Position numbers and translations under genes: made by a program
DNA from: Schlesneria paludicola DSM 18645
GTDB lineage: Bacteria > Planctomycetota > Planctomycetia > Planctomycetales > Planctomycetaceae
Length of the DNA stretch: 45,713 bases
NCBI GenBank assembly: GCA_945876035.1
Contig: CAMCMU010000040.1
Coordinates: forward strand, 1-45,713
Direction of reading: 5' to 3'
Shown: in pieces, positions 35,749 to 44,485 of the stretch
Position numbering within the stretch: position 1 is the first letter of the stretch
How the letters are laid out: every line of letters starts with the position of its first letter
Notes under the pieces: generated by a model
Databases searched by the model: none
What the model saw: the letters and a program-made list of their open reading frames with translations, nothing else
What the model was told of the DNA's origin: nothing

Positions 35749-36690
35749 ATGCGATCCATTCTTGTGACCGGCGGAGCGGGATTTCTAGGCAGCCACCTGT
35801 GCGAACGGCTCCTTGAACACGGCGATAATGTCGTTTGTCTCGACAACTTTTTTACAGGTCGCAAAGAAAACATTCTGCACCTCATCGGGAACCCGCGATT
35901 TGAGTTGATCCGACATGATATCGTTGATCCCATTTCACTTGAGGTTGATCAGATTTTCAATCTGGCTTGCCCCGCGTCCCCGGTTGCGTATCAGTACAAC
36001 CCGATCAAGACGATCAAGACTTCAACAGTCGGCGTCGTCAACGTGCTTGGATTGGCCAAACGATGCAAGGCACGCATTCTGCATGCCTCGACTTCAGAGG
36101 TCTACGGTGATCCTGCGATTCATCCTCAGCGAGAAGACTATTGGGGCAACGTGAATCCGATCGGACCACGAAGTTGCTATGACGAAGGGAAACGCGTCGC
36201 AGAATCACTCTGTGTGAATTACCATCAGGAACACAATCTTGAAGTCAGGCTCATTCGTATCTTCAACACGTATGGTCCGCGGATGGATCCAAACGACGGC
36301 CGAGTAATTTCCAATTTTATCACACAGGCACTGCGCGGAGAGGCACTCACAATCTACGGAGATGGAACGCAAACGCGGTCCTTCTGCTATGTCGACGATT
36401 TGATTCGTGGAATGATGCTCTTAATGGACAAGGACACGGAGGTCGGTCCTGTGAATATTGGCAATCCGAGCGAATTCACAATGCTGGAATTAGCAGAGGA
36501 GGTTTTGAAAGCCATTCCGGAATCGCATTCGGCGATCGAGCACAGGCCCCTGCCTCAAGACGATCCCAAGCAAAGGTGTCCCGATATTTCCAAAGCCAAA
36601 ACTCTTCTCGGTTGGTCACCGAGTGTCGACTTACGGACGGGGCTAGGCAAAACCGTGGCATATTATCGGGAAGAGCTGAGCCGCCAATGA
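35749..36690 (+). CDS. UDP-glucuronate decarboxylase (UDP-xylose synthase)
   Basis: This 313-residue SDR-family enzyme decarboxylates UDP-glucuronate to UDP-xylose, an activated sugar for surface polysaccharide. The NAD-binding motif is [11 protein letters not shown]. Typical UXS landmarks are [41 protein letters not shown], the catalytic Tyr-x3-Lys in [11 protein letters not shown], and [17 protein letters not shown]. Its length is that of bacterial UXS. AGGAAATTTC precedes the ATG, a good ribosome site. It stands alone after the relic region and ends 3 bases before a possible convergent small gene. UXS is preferred over other dTDP/UDP-sugar epimerases because of the NLACPASPV and [12 protein letters not shown] motifs. 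Confidence 0.95.
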   Translation: MRSILVTGGAGFLGSHLCERLLEHGDNVVCLDNFFTGRKENILHLIGNPRFELIRHDIVDPISLEVDQIFNLACPASPVAYQYNPIKTIKTSTVGVVNVLGLAKRCKARILHASTSEVYGDPAIHPQREDYWGNVNPIGPRSCYDEGKRVAESLCVNYHQEHNLEVRLIRIFNTYGPRMDPNDGRVISNFITQALRGEALTIYGDGTQTRSFCYVDDLIRGMMLLMDKDTEVGPVNIGNPSEFTMLELAEEVLKAIPESHSAIEHRPLPQDDPKQRCPDISKAKTLLGWSPSVDLRTGLGKTVAYYREELSRQ

Positions 36691-36692
36691 GA

Positions 36693-37046
36693 TCAATGCC
36701 GTATGGACGTCCTGCCGGGCCTCTGTTGAGGATTGCCCTCCCTGTTGAAAACGGCGGTGTGTTTGGTGAAGCGGGATGGTCGGTCGCGTTTGAGTTTGCC
36801 GAGCCGGTCAATCCGAAAAAAGATCCTTAACGACAGGCCGTCTTGGCACCGGCAGGCGGTCCCACGCGGCGACAGGATGTCCTTCAGAAGTCCGGGACGA
36901 ACAGCATTCCAAAGGAGACGCCCGGCGGAATCGACCGCCGCTCGCCACTGCGTCTCAGAGTCCTTGCACAGCGTTTCGAGCCACGCAGCAAACTCGCCGT
37001 CCCCCAGCAACTCGGATGCGACGCTCATCAAGTACGTGCGTCGCAT
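36693..37046 (-). CDS. Possible small hypothetical protein
   Basis: This is a candidate of about 117 residues read from MRRTYLMSVAS, converging on the uxs gene. Residues 10-55 look protein-like and helical (LLGDGEFAAWLETLCKDSE, then DSAGRLLWNAVRPGLL). The second half is rich in Arg, Pro and Thr and less convincing. No family is recognised and no strong ribosome site is seen. The opposite strand also has an open frame of 190 codons, so the choice is uncertain. Confidence 0.3.
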   Translation of the reverse strand: MRRTYLMSVASELLGDGEFAAWLETLCKDSETQWRAAVDSAGRLLWNAVRPGLLKDILSPRGTACRCQDGLSLRIFFRIDRLGKLKRDRPSRFTKHTAVFNREGNPQQRPGRTSIRH

Positions 37047-37337
37047 CCGACGGCAGTTCTCAGGTGGGCACAAATATCTCCAACGGCTGCTCGCCACTGC
37101 GCAGCCCCCTCTCGACCCTCTCCGCTTGCACCGAAATCGAACCAAGCGTAGATTAACATCGACCTTTCAAAACGGAACGAAACATCCCTGTTTTTTTCAA
37201 CCGACGGTTAGACAATGGTTCCTTGGTGACGGTACGATAACGCTTCGGGGACGAGACGGTGCCGCTGCTGATATCCCCCAAGAGTTTAGAACGTACTTCA
37301 ATTGAATCCACCGCAACCATTTTTATAAAGGGTAGAT
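37047..37337. other. Region between the possible gene and tRNA-Ser
   Basis: This stretch of about 290 bases contains the tRNA promoter at its right end and otherwise no supported feature. A homopolymer-like run of T at 37192-37198 is the only noticeable element. Confidence 0.3.
37302..37329 (+). promoter_or_regulatory. Putative promoter of tRNA-Ser
   Basis: TTGAAT (37302-37307) and TATAAA (37324-37329) are separated by 16 bases, and the mature tRNA starts nine bases after the -10 element. The spacing and hexamers fit a housekeeping sigma factor promoter. Confidence 0.5.
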
Positions 37338-37424
37338 GGAGAGGTGGCAGAGTGGCCGAATGCACCGGTCTTGAAAACCGGCAGGGGCGTAAGTTCCTCC
37401 AGGGTTCGAATCCCTGCCTCTCCG
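37338..37424 (+). tRNA. tRNA-Ser (anticodon UGA)
   Basis: The gene is 87 bases long. The acceptor stem GGAGAGG pairs with CCTCTCC, and the discriminator base is G. The anticodon loop is CTTGAAA with anticodon TGA at 37372-37374, which reads UCA serine codons. A long variable arm (about 17 bases between anticodon and T stems) marks a class II tRNA, as serine requires. The T arm contains GGTTCGAATCC. The CCA end is not encoded. A promoter lies upstream and a terminator hairpin 12 bases downstream. Confidence 0.96.
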
Positions 37425-37435
37425 ATTAGTTTGTC

Positions 37436-37464
37436 CGAAGACCCATTATTCCAATGGGTCTTCG
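37436..37464 (+). terminator. Intrinsic-type terminator after tRNA-Ser
   Basis: The perfect 12-bp arms CGAAGACCCATT and AATGGGTCTTCG enclose a five-base loop ATTCC. It begins 12 bases after the tRNA and is followed by TGTTGTTG, a weak T-rich tail. It probably defines the 3' end of the precursor. Confidence 0.75.
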
Positions 37465-37617
37465 TGTTGTTGCCGAGTGAATCGGTTGTTTTATACCGAT
37501 ATCCAACTCTGATTGCTGGCGAGAGACATCTCCCGTTATTCGGCATGCGGGTCCTATTCCATACGGGCACGGGTTTCCCTGCGACGGAACCGGGATCGCA
37601 TGCGCCGGGTTGCTCGA

Positions 37618-39378
37618 TCAGTCCAATTCGTTCTCTCGGCGATTGTGAGTCACATTTAACAACTCACCGTCGGGCCTAATTCGAAGATAGACAAGTGACT
37701 GCTTCAGGATTTGCGCTGCGGCCGGTGCGGCGACTTTGCCGCCAAATGCTTCGCCCCCTAATGTGGACTGGTTGACGACGACTAGCACGAGCAGACGCGG
37801 ATCGTTGACCGGAGCGCCGCAGACGAATGAGCTGATATATTTACCATGAACGTAGCCGCCGTTGGGTGAGAGACATTGCGCCGTGCCCGTTTTTCCGAAA
37901 ACGTCATAGCCGGGGATCTGAGCTCTTTTTCCGGTCCCTCGTGTGACAACCTCGTGCATTGGGCCCTCAATCAACCATCGAGCGGTTTCAATTCCAACAG
38001 TCGTTTCGGCAATCGATCGGATGGCGGAGAAGGGATCGTCGTTGTCCGATCGTACGATTCGTGGCCGTATCAATTGTCCGCGGTTGGCCAAGGCCGCGTG
38101 GGCCACGATCAATTGCAGTGGTGTTGTGGCGATTTCGTGTCCCATCGGAATCGATCCGGTCGAATAGCTCGTCCATTGTTCGAGTGGCCTCAGAATCCCG
38201 GTCAGTTCACCGGGCAGCTCAATGCCAGTTTTGCGACCGAATCCGAATAACGTGGCTGCTTCGAACAGGAGTTTGTTTGTCATCCGTTGGCCGATCTTGG
38301 CCATGCCGATGTTACTTGACTTCACCAAGACGTCCGTAAGGTTCAGCACGCCGTAGGGATGATGATCATGAAGCAACCGACGACCCATTTGATATTTACC
38401 ATATTCGCAGTTGAAAACGTCGTCTTTGTGGAGCACATTTTGATCAAGACCATAGCTGACTAAAAAGGGCTTAAAGGTAGACCCCGGTTCGTAAATGTCT
38501 GCAATGGCTCTGTTTTTCCAGCTTTCCGGGGTTGCTTCCTCAATCTGACTGGGATCGAACGTCGGTCGATTGGCCATGGCCAGTACGTCTCCCGTTTTGG
38601 GATCGAGCACAATTGCGCAGCAGCTTTCCGGTTTCCATGTAGACATGATCTGATCGAGTTCTTTTTCTACAAAGAGTTGCACGACCAGATCCAGTGAAAG
38701 ACGGACTGATTCTCCGTTCTTAAGTGGATGTTGAGCATCATCTCGAATCTCGATCACACGTCCTCGGGAGTCGCGAGAGAGCATCCTGCGACCGATACGC
38801 CCACGGAGAACGTGATCGAGTCCCTCTTCGACTCCGCCCCGCCCCACGCCGTCAACGTCTCGAAGCCCGAGAACGTGTGCCGCGACGACCCCCTGCGGAT
38901 ACTCACGCCGATATTCGTCTCGAAACCCCCATGCTCCGTGTGGTAAGTTGAGCAATTTAACTTTTTCGACTTCCGTGGAGTTCAGCCGCCGTTTGACCCA
39001 CAAGAAATGTCGATCGTCGCGGCCACCGATTTTTTCGAATAAGGGATCGGATTCGATTCCAAGAGTCTCCGCGAGCGTCTGTGCCACAGACCACGGCTTA
39101 GAGATTTGGCTTGGCACAAGATACAGACTGCGCATGGTAATGGTTGTGGCGATGAGACGGTCTTGCCGATCGAAAACATCACCAGGACGGGGGATAATTT
39201 CCTCGGAAAAGTCACGCTGTCGTACCGCACGCTCCGCAAACTGATCCGTTTGCCAGAACTGAATCTGAAATAAACGCGTCACCAATAAGAGCCACACAAT
39301 CCCCGCGACAGTCACGGAGAATCGGGCACGATTCAGAAACGTCATTGCCGACTCAGGCTCTGGCGAATTTGAAGTCAT
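37618..39378 (-). CDS. ftsI: Peptidoglycan D,D-transpeptidase FtsI (PBP3 type)
   Basis: This 586-residue septal penicillin-binding protein crosslinks peptidoglycan during division. It has an N-terminal membrane anchor (VTVAGIVWLLLVTRLFQIQFW), a class B dimerisation domain (RPGDVFDRQDRLIATT), and a transpeptidase domain with all three motifs: STFK in YEPGSTFKPF (active-site Ser), SSN in LVKSSNIGM, and KTGT in FGKTGTAQ. The ATG overlaps the stop of the FtsL-like gene (ATGA), a typical coupling in this cluster. It is the last gene of the local division cluster; beyond it lie only tRNA-Ser and uxs. Presence of an intact active site supports real peptidoglycan synthesis by this organism. Confidence 0.96.
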   Translation of the reverse strand: MTSNSPEPESAMTFLNRARFSVTVAGIVWLLLVTRLFQIQFWQTDQFAERAVRQRDFSEEIIPRPGDVFDRQDRLIATTITMRSLYLVPSQISKPWSVAQTLAETLGIESDPLFEKIGGRDDRHFLWVKRRLNSTEVEKVKLLNLPHGAWGFRDEYRREYPQGVVAAHVLGLRDVDGVGRGGVEEGLDHVLRGRIGRRMLSRDSRGRVIEIRDDAQHPLKNGESVRLSLDLVVQLFVEKELDQIMSTWKPESCCAIVLDPKTGDVLAMANRPTFDPSQIEEATPESWKNRAIADIYEPGSTFKPFLVSYGLDQNVLHKDDVFNCEYGKYQMGRRLLHDHHPYGVLNLTDVLVKSSNIGMAKIGQRMTNKLLFEAATLFGFGRKTGIELPGELTGILRPLEQWTSYSTGSIPMGHEIATTPLQLIVAHAALANRGQLIRPRIVRSDNDDPFSAIRSIAETTVGIETARWLIEGPMHEVVTRGTGKRAQIPGYDVFGKTGTAQCLSPNGGYVHGKYISSFVCGAPVNDPRLLVLVVVNQSTLGGEAFGGKVAAPAAAQILKQSLVYLRIRPDGELLNVTHNRRENELD

Positions 39379-39755
39379 TGCAAAGCAGATTCTAAGGAGG
39401 GGGAATCGTCGCTCCAATTGAGCAACGACGCCCGACGCCTATCGTTTCGGAGTGCTTTCGCGGGGCGACGAAGCGATGCGGAACTTTGCTCCAATGCTTG
39501 GAACAGCTTGGCGGGGGCTCCCAGACGCTGAGTTTCCAGTCGGATTGCCGCCTGAGATTCGATCAGAACGTCGAGTCGGTATTTCTGCTGACACAAGGAT
39601 CTCTTGAGCCACAGGTTTTGGGTTTCCAGCCCCGTTCCGCAGAGTGCGGTAACAACGACGAGCGCTAGTGCCGCACCGAATCGAAAAAACACGACACCGC
39701 TCCCGATTGAGGCGGCGTCCGTGCCACACGATAAACTTGCAATGAGGAATGTCAC
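39375..39755 (-). CDS. FtsL-like division protein
   Basis: This protein of about 126 residues has one membrane segment (FRFGAALALVVVTALCGTG) followed by a short polar, heptad-like periplasmic helix (ETQNLWLKRSLCQQKYRL, VLIESQAAIRLETQRL). That is the layout of FtsL, which scaffolds FtsQ-B-L and recruits FtsI. Identification rests mainly on position: it lies between rsmH and ftsI, overlapping ftsI by four bases. The annotated GTG has no ribosome site. A second GTG 21 codons later has GGGAGCGG before it and may be the true start. FtsL sequences are poorly conserved, so the symbol is left blank. Confidence 0.65.
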   Translation of the reverse strand: MTFLIASLSCGTDAASIGSGVVFFRFGAALALVVVTALCGTGLETQNLWLKRSLCQQKYRLDVLIESQAAIRLETQRLGAPAKLFQALEQSSASLRRPAKALRNDRRRASLLNWSDDSPSLESALQ

Positions 39756-39797
39756 AGGCGAGGTGACCGAGTTTTGCCCTGGCGTTATCAGGTGTTT

Positions 39798-41315
39798 TTA
39801 TCGGTCAACGCGAGAGGATTCCACAACATCAACTCGGTTCGCATCACCTGGTAGCCTTAGAACTGTGCCAACCGTGAGCTTGTTGCCGTCTGCGAGGACA
39901 TCACGATTCATCTCGTAAACCTGAACCCAACGGGACGACCGCCCTAGGTGGCTGTGGGCGATGTCGCTGAGTGTGTCCTCTTTGCCGATGCGATACATTG
40001 GAATCCCTTCCGGCGAGACAAAAAAACGCGATTCGCCGACGATGGTCGTCTTTATCGGTGAGGACGGTTCGGAAAGATGGCTGGAGTTGTCCGGGGCAGC
40101 CCTAGGGATCAGAGTTGGGTAATCTTTTTCTAAATGCTCGGCTGACGGTGTTTCAATGGTGACACCGAGCTTCATTCGTTTTGGATCTGGAATGACATGT
40201 AAGTTATGTTGTGACAATGCCATGAAGTATCGACCCGTTCCATATTTTTTTCTAGACACGGTCCAATAGTTGTCGTTCGGTTCGATATTGTAGGTTTCTC
40301 CAATGATCGTCGAGTGCGTCTTGTAATGCGGCTCAAAGTCTTCGTTCACGGACGGTGCCAAAGTCGTGTTTGTCGCAGAAAACGTCGGATCATTTTCGAA
40401 AATCGGTGTCGCGCTACGGCCAATTTCATTCGTCCCCCGCCTAGTGACATCGACTGGCAAATACCCACCAAATCGATCGTTGGTCGTCTCCATTCGACTT
40501 GGGGAACTCAAATGGGAAGTTCCCTTGAGGTCTGCCGGAGACGCCTCAAACATTGGAGCAGTCGTCACCGGCTGACGGATGTCGTTCGCCTTAATTTCTG
40601 GAAACGCATCGAGTGGACTCGCTGGTTCACTATTCGAGGAGTCCTCTCGGATTGGATTTGGCGAAAAACTGGTTACTTGTGTAGAACGAGGGGAGAAGGG
40701 ATCGTCTGTCTGGCTAGAAACGAAAGCATCAGGCAAAGTCGATCCGACCGCGGTCGTTTTGGAAGGAGACACGCGGGGCGGTGTCTCAAACGGATCCTCT
40801 CGACTGCTCGTCGGTTTGGATTCCGAAACGACTTCTGCGTTACTGTTGGTCACTGCCGTGGCTGCAATGTTTTCGTCGATCGCAAAAGGATCTGAATCCG
40901 TGATTTCTGGTGACGGTCTCGCTTCGAGTTTTTGAGAGTTAGGACCAAACGAGTCACGTGGACTCATTTCAGGGATGTCCTCGATGTCTTGTGCCTCTTC
41001 CGACAATCCTTTTTGGGGCTGCGATTCATCTGCCAATCTCGCTTCGAGTCGAGTATTCCTACTTTTCTTGGCAGGAGTGGCGAATTCGTCAAACTGGATA
41101 TTGCGTGGGGGGACCGTGCCTGCCTGAAGGGCGATGGTTTTCTGATGCAGAGGATCGTCGTGGTGTTCGAAAACCGAATGTCCGTTGTCAGCGTCTTGGC
41201 TAGTCGTTGCCGCCAACGATTCCGGTGAACGCAGCAACTTTTTATAGACCATAAATCCAAAAACACCGACGAGCAAAACGACCATTAGCAGTCCGACTTT
41301 AGTTTCGCGCGTCAT
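39798..41315 (-). CDS. Membrane-anchored LysM protein within the division cluster
   Basis: This protein of about 505 residues has an N-terminal anchor (VGLLMVVLLVGVFGFMVYKK). A long, Ser/Pro/Thr/Asp-rich disordered region of over 300 residues follows, with repeated DPF and SSP-type motifs, then two C-terminal LysM-like modules. The first is around IEPNDNYWTVSRKKYGTGRY. The second is around YRIGKEDTLSDIAHSHLG, then WVQVYEMNRDVL and LTVGTVLRLP. LysM binds GlcNAc in peptidoglycan, so it may tether the envelope to the division machinery. GGAAGGAACC precedes the chosen ATG; the frame runs 19 codons further upstream. It sits between rsmH and the FtsL-like gene, where most bacteria have no such gene. 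Confidence 0.82.
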   Translation of the reverse strand: MTRETKVGLLMVVLLVGVFGFMVYKKLLRSPESLAATTSQDADNGHSVFEHHDDPLHQKTIALQAGTVPPRNIQFDEFATPAKKSRNTRLEARLADESQPQKGLSEEAQDIEDIPEMSPRDSFGPNSQKLEARPSPEITDSDPFAIDENIAATAVTNSNAEVVSESKPTSSREDPFETPPRVSPSKTTAVGSTLPDAFVSSQTDDPFSPRSTQVTSFSPNPIREDSSNSEPASPLDAFPEIKANDIRQPVTTAPMFEASPADLKGTSHLSSPSRMETTNDRFGGYLPVDVTRRGTNEIGRSATPIFENDPTFSATNTTLAPSVNEDFEPHYKTHSTIIGETYNIEPNDNYWTVSRKKYGTGRYFMALSQHNLHVIPDPKRMKLGVTIETPSAEHLEKDYPTLIPRAAPDNSSHLSEPSSPIKTTIVGESRFFVSPEGIPMYRIGKEDTLSDIAHSHLGRSSRWVQVYEMNRDVLADGNKLTVGTVLRLPGDANRVDVVESSRVDR

Positions 41316-41412
41316 GAGGGAGGTTCCTTCCTCTTCAGAGTCACGGGAGTTCTCAGGGCGGTAGACAGACACTCTCGTCTACCGCCATAGGACAAATTCC
41401 AATTCCTTCCGT

Positions 41413-42312
41413 TCAAATTAACTTGCGTGCCACCCTTAGTTTTGCAGAACGACTTCTGGGATTGACCCTTTGCTCTTGATGTGTGGCCACGATTGGCCTT
41501 GGAGTGAGATTTTGCCAAGAATTTGTCCGCCGAAACTCTTGTTTGACGATCCGATCTTCCAACGAATGGAACGTGATCACGGCTGCGATGCCACCGGGGT
41601 TCAGGATGCGATGGATCACGTGCTCCACGCCGCGAGCGACGTGTTCTAATTCGTTGTTCACGGCGATGCGTAGTGCTTGAAAAACGCGGGTGGCAGGATG
41701 TTTTTCTCTCAGATCACGTTTGGTCATCCCCAAACATTCAACAATACACTCGGAAAGCTCGGCCGCTGTCTCAAGGGGTTTTGTGGCGGCTCGGCTGGAT
41801 AGACACTTGGCAATGCGGTGGCTTGCCGAATCCTCGCCATATTCACGAAGTATCCGCTCCAACTCGCTCTCCGTTGCGGTCCTCAGTAGAGATTTTGCAG
41901 ACTGACCAGCACGCGGATCGAATCTCAAATCCAAAGGGCCAACAGCTTGAAAACTAAATCCCCTTGAGGTATCCGATAACTGATCCGACGACAATCCGAG
42001 ATCCAAAAGGACTCGATCGACGCCGCTGATATTATTTGTCTTCAGCACATTTTCCAACTCCACATAACTGGCTTGATGAAGGATGACTTGCCGGGATTGA
42101 CCCAAGACGTTCGTGGCGATTTGCAACATCATCGGATCGCGGTCAATTCCAATGAGCGTTCCGGTATCCCCAATTCGCCGAGCGATCATCTGTGAATGAC
42201 CACCGGCACCCACGGTTCCATCCGCCACAATCAAGCCGGCTCTCAGATCCATGTGAAGCTCAACTTCGCGCAGCAACACCGGAATATGTCGTGCAGCATG
42301 AGGATCGCGCAT
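41413..42312 (-). CDS. rsmH: 16S rRNA (cytosine-1402-N4) methyltransferase RsmH
   Basis: This protein of about 299 residues is the SAM-dependent methyltransferase formerly MraW, modifying C1402 of 16S rRNA. Motifs: HIPVLLREV at the start, DGTVGAGGHSQMI (SAM site), GIDRDPMML, LLDLGLSSDQLSD, GPLDLRFDPRAGQSA, KHPATRVFQALRIAVNNELE and VITFHSLEDRIVKQEF. It ends with the usual basic SRSAKLRVARK stretch. An in-frame TTG three codons earlier is possible, but ATG (MRDPHAARH) is preferred. It lies about 350 bases after mraZ, a gap that may contain a small gene, and about 100 bases before the LysM gene. Confidence 0.96.
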   Translation of the reverse strand: MRDPHAARHIPVLLREVELHMDLRAGLIVADGTVGAGGHSQMIARRIGDTGTLIGIDRDPMMLQIATNVLGQSRQVILHQASYVELENVLKTNNISGVDRVLLDLGLSSDQLSDTSRGFSFQAVGPLDLRFDPRAGQSAKSLLRTATESELERILREYGEDSASHRIAKCLSSRAATKPLETAAELSECIVECLGMTKRDLREKHPATRVFQALRIAVNNELEHVARGVEHVIHRILNPGGIAAVITFHSLEDRIVKQEFRRTNSWQNLTPRPIVATHQEQRVNPRSRSAKLRVARKLI

Positions 42313-42362
42313 TAAGGTCAACTTTGCCGAGATTGATTGGTGGCCACATTTCGTGAACGGAC

Positions 42363-42584
42363 TTATATCGAATCGCCGTACTTTATGTGAAGATCATCTG
42401 GCGAAGGCCATCCGCCGTTGGCAGAGTGTTCGGTTGCCCACTGCTCCCCTAAGAAATCGTCCCGGTCGGCGATATTGAATACGCAATAAGGCCATTCGCC
42501 GCGGGCGGCATCCATGCCACCCGGCGAAACGCCACTTGGGCGAATGACTTGTAAACGGTCAAGCTGCCGCGAGACCACCCACAT
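42363..42584 (-). CDS. Possible small protein between mraZ and rsmH
   Basis: This is an open frame of 73 codons in the same direction as the cluster, filling most of the gap between mraZ and rsmH. The sequence (MWVVSRQLDRLQ, ARGEWPYCVFNIADRDDF) has protein-like balance, ends 50 bases before rsmH and begins after mraZ. No family or ribosome site is recognised. The gap may instead be an untranslated spacer. Confidence 0.35.
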   Translation of the reverse strand: MWVVSRQLDRLQVIRPSGVSPGGMDAARGEWPYCVFNIADRDDFLGEQWATEHSANGGWPSPDDLHIKYGDSI

Positions 42585-42665
42585 TTTTCAAGGCATGGAA
42601 TCCGTTCCCTCCTTGACCATCCGCATAGCCCGGTCGCCAGCGGAATACCAAATCAACAGAACCAA

Positions 42666-43094
42666 TCATGCGCCTAAGGCCCGCAAAGCTAATTCGTCAA
42701 AGACCGGTGTGTGTTCGGCCATAAATCTCTCCCAAGCATCCTTGTCCCAAAGTTCTGCGTGGTCGTGAACACCAAGCAAATAGGTGTCGCGTTTTAATCC
42801 AGCGTATTCTGTCAAACGATCTGGAATCCGAATTCGACCTTGTCCATCCACATCCACTCTTTCAGCGGCGGAGTAAAATAATCTAAGATACTTCTGGTGG
42901 TTTCCGTCAGTTTTCAGCTTCGCTGCGAACTGTTCAAACCCGGATGCGGAATAGACCACCAACGACCGTTCCGTACCAGGAGCGACAATCAAGCTAGACA
43001 GTTCGGCCTGACAAAAATCATCCCGAATTCTTTTTGGAACGGGGATACGTTTTTTTTCATCAAGCGTTCGTAGGTAAGTCCCAGTAAGTGCCAT
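42666..43094 (-). CDS. mraZ: Transcriptional regulator MraZ
   Basis: This protein of about 142 residues consists of two SpoVT/AbrB-like half-repeats and binds DNA to control the division cluster. The first repeat is GTYLRTLDEKKRIPVPKRIR; the second is around ERVDVDGQGRIRIPDRL, each with the DxKGR-like core. An upstream open frame of 84 codons has no similarity, and the ATG at MALTGTY is chosen. Four CCA-initial blocks at exact 10-bp spacing overlap and precede this ATG, the pattern of MraZ binding boxes (listed separately). The gene begins the mraZ-rsmH-LysM-ftsL-ftsI run and lies 182 bases after a glycosyltransferase on the same strand. Confidence 0.95.
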   Translation of the reverse strand: MALTGTYLRTLDEKKRIPVPKRIRDDFCQAELSSLIVAPGTERSLVVYSASGFEQFAAKLKTDGNHQKYLRLFYSAAERVDVDGQGRIRIPDRLTEYAGLKRDTYLLGVHDHAELWDKDAWERFMAEHTPVFDELALRALGA

Positions 43095-43123
43095 TTTCCA
43101 CCACGATTCCCCATTTATCACCA
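43091..43123 (-). promoter_or_regulatory. Candidate MraZ box: four TGG repeats at 10-bp period
   Basis: On the minus strand TGG occurs at four positions spaced exactly ten bases apart: TGGT, TGGG, TGGT, TGGC, starting at 43123, 43113, 43103 and 43093. The last overlaps the mraZ start codon. MraZ of other bacteria binds direct repeats of TGGGN separated by five bases, a 10-bp period, in its own promoter. Only one copy has a third G, so the match is in spacing more than sequence. Autoregulation is inferred. Confidence 0.6.
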
Positions 43124-43276
43124 CGAGACGAGACTTTACCAATCGCCCCAAATGAATCAAGTGGCAGTTTTCGTGAATGTTTTGTCTGGCGATAAATATT
43201 GAACGTAGCCCCTTTGTGCGTAAAGGATTGAATATTTCCAACAAAAATAGCCAACGTCCGGTTCGAGGTGTCGTTT

Positions 43277-44398
43277 CTAATGATGGTGGAGCAATCGTCG
43301 GTAGAGATTGCCGTAGGCATTCGAAACGATTTCTGTCGTATAGCATTCATTAACAAGGCTTTGCGCAGAAATCGCCATTTTTTTTGCGGCTGGCATCTGC
43401 CCAAGAGTCTGTTGAATGACCTTGGCAAGCTCGTCCCACAAGCCGGGGGTGACGAGCATTCCGGTTCTTCCGGTATGAACCAAATCGCGTGATCCTTCAG
43501 CAGCCGTGGCAATCACAGGCAAACCTGCGGACATGGCCTCCAAGAGTGCGTTCGGCATCCCCTCCCATCGTGAAGGCAACACAAATACTGTGGATGCGGC
43601 GAGGAGGCCGGGAACGTCATCTCGCGCCCCAACAAAGTGAACCGAATTCGCGATTCCGAGCCTCTGAGCGAGGCTCTGCAAATCCTGGTGATCTGGCCCG
43701 TCACCAACAATCAGAAAATGCGTGGACGGCGAGTTCGTGAGCACAACGGAAGCCGCTCTTAATAAAATATCGATCCCCTTTTGCTCCTCCAATCGACCGA
43801 CGGTGATCAACGTTGTGGCCCCGTTCGGAATCCCAAACTGCTGCAGGTTCGCCGGTTCCGCTGCGGCGAAACGATTGAAGTCAACGCCATTGGGAATGAC
43901 GGAAATTTTTTGAGCGTTTAAGCCGGAATGGCTGATCGCGAATTCGGCAACGCCATCGCTCACGCAAACGTTGTGATCGACGAGAGCGTTCGTAAACCGA
44001 TCCAGATGGCCATGCCAATGGTTGTGTCGGTCGGCGACCCGAATTCCGGAGACGATCCGTGGAACTCTCGCCAAACGACCCGCCAGTCGTCCGATTAGAT
44101 TTCCATGGAACAGGAATGTTTGCAACAGTGCCGGACGAAATCGGCGGAACGCCATTGTTAATTGGATCAGCACACGCGGCAGAGTCGTCATCCCCGCGGC
44201 ATTGAAGCATTCAACATTCACACCTCCGGATCTAATCACCTCAGCAAAGTAACTTTGTGGTCCAAGGCAATAAACTCGAGGCAACCATTCGGTGCGATCA
44301 AGGCCTAATACAAGTTGAGTCATCGCAAGTTCTGCCCCACCCCGATCCAGTTCGGTGATGCAAAATGCGACTGGTATTGGAGTCGGTACAACTGACAT
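43277..44398 (-). CDS. GT4-family glycosyltransferase
   Basis: This 373-residue retaining GT-B glycosyltransferase has the N-terminal Rossmann half with LDRGGAELAMTQLVLGL and the C-terminal donor-binding half with VIPNGVDFNRF, TVGRLEEQKGIDILL and the GT4 motif EGMPNALLEAM (Glu-x7-Glu). It probably adds a sugar from a nucleotide donor to a lipid or polysaccharide acceptor at the cytoplasmic face. The acceptor is not predictable. AAGGGAAC lies before the ATG. It ends 182 bases before mraZ and starts 87 bases from the divergent queA gene. It is not part of the division cluster by function, although it precedes it. Confidence 0.94.
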   Translation of the reverse strand: MSVVPTPIPVAFCITELDRGGAELAMTQLVLGLDRTEWLPRVYCLGPQSYFAEVIRSGGVNVECFNAAGMTTLPRVLIQLTMAFRRFRPALLQTFLFHGNLIGRLAGRLARVPRIVSGIRVADRHNHWHGHLDRFTNALVDHNVCVSDGVAEFAISHSGLNAQKISVIPNGVDFNRFAAAEPANLQQFGIPNGATTLITVGRLEEQKGIDILLRAASVVLTNSPSTHFLIVGDGPDHQDLQSLAQRLGIANSVHFVGARDDVPGLLAASTVFVLPSRWEGMPNALLEAMSAGLPVIATAAEGSRDLVHTGRTGMLVTPGLWDELAKVIQQTLGQMPAAKKMAISAQSLVNECYTTEIVSNAYGNLYRRLLHHH

Positions 44399-44485
44399 GA
44401 GAGTTCCCTTGCGAGACGTGAGGCGCTACCTTGTCAGCATTTCCATCACCCGACCGGTTCCACATCCTTCCATGCGAGTCAGACT

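Noticed and set aside
36733-37305. Plus-strand open frame of 190 codons after uxs
   Set aside because: It has Arg/Ser/Pro-rich composition, no ribosome site and no motif; the opposite strand is more protein-like.
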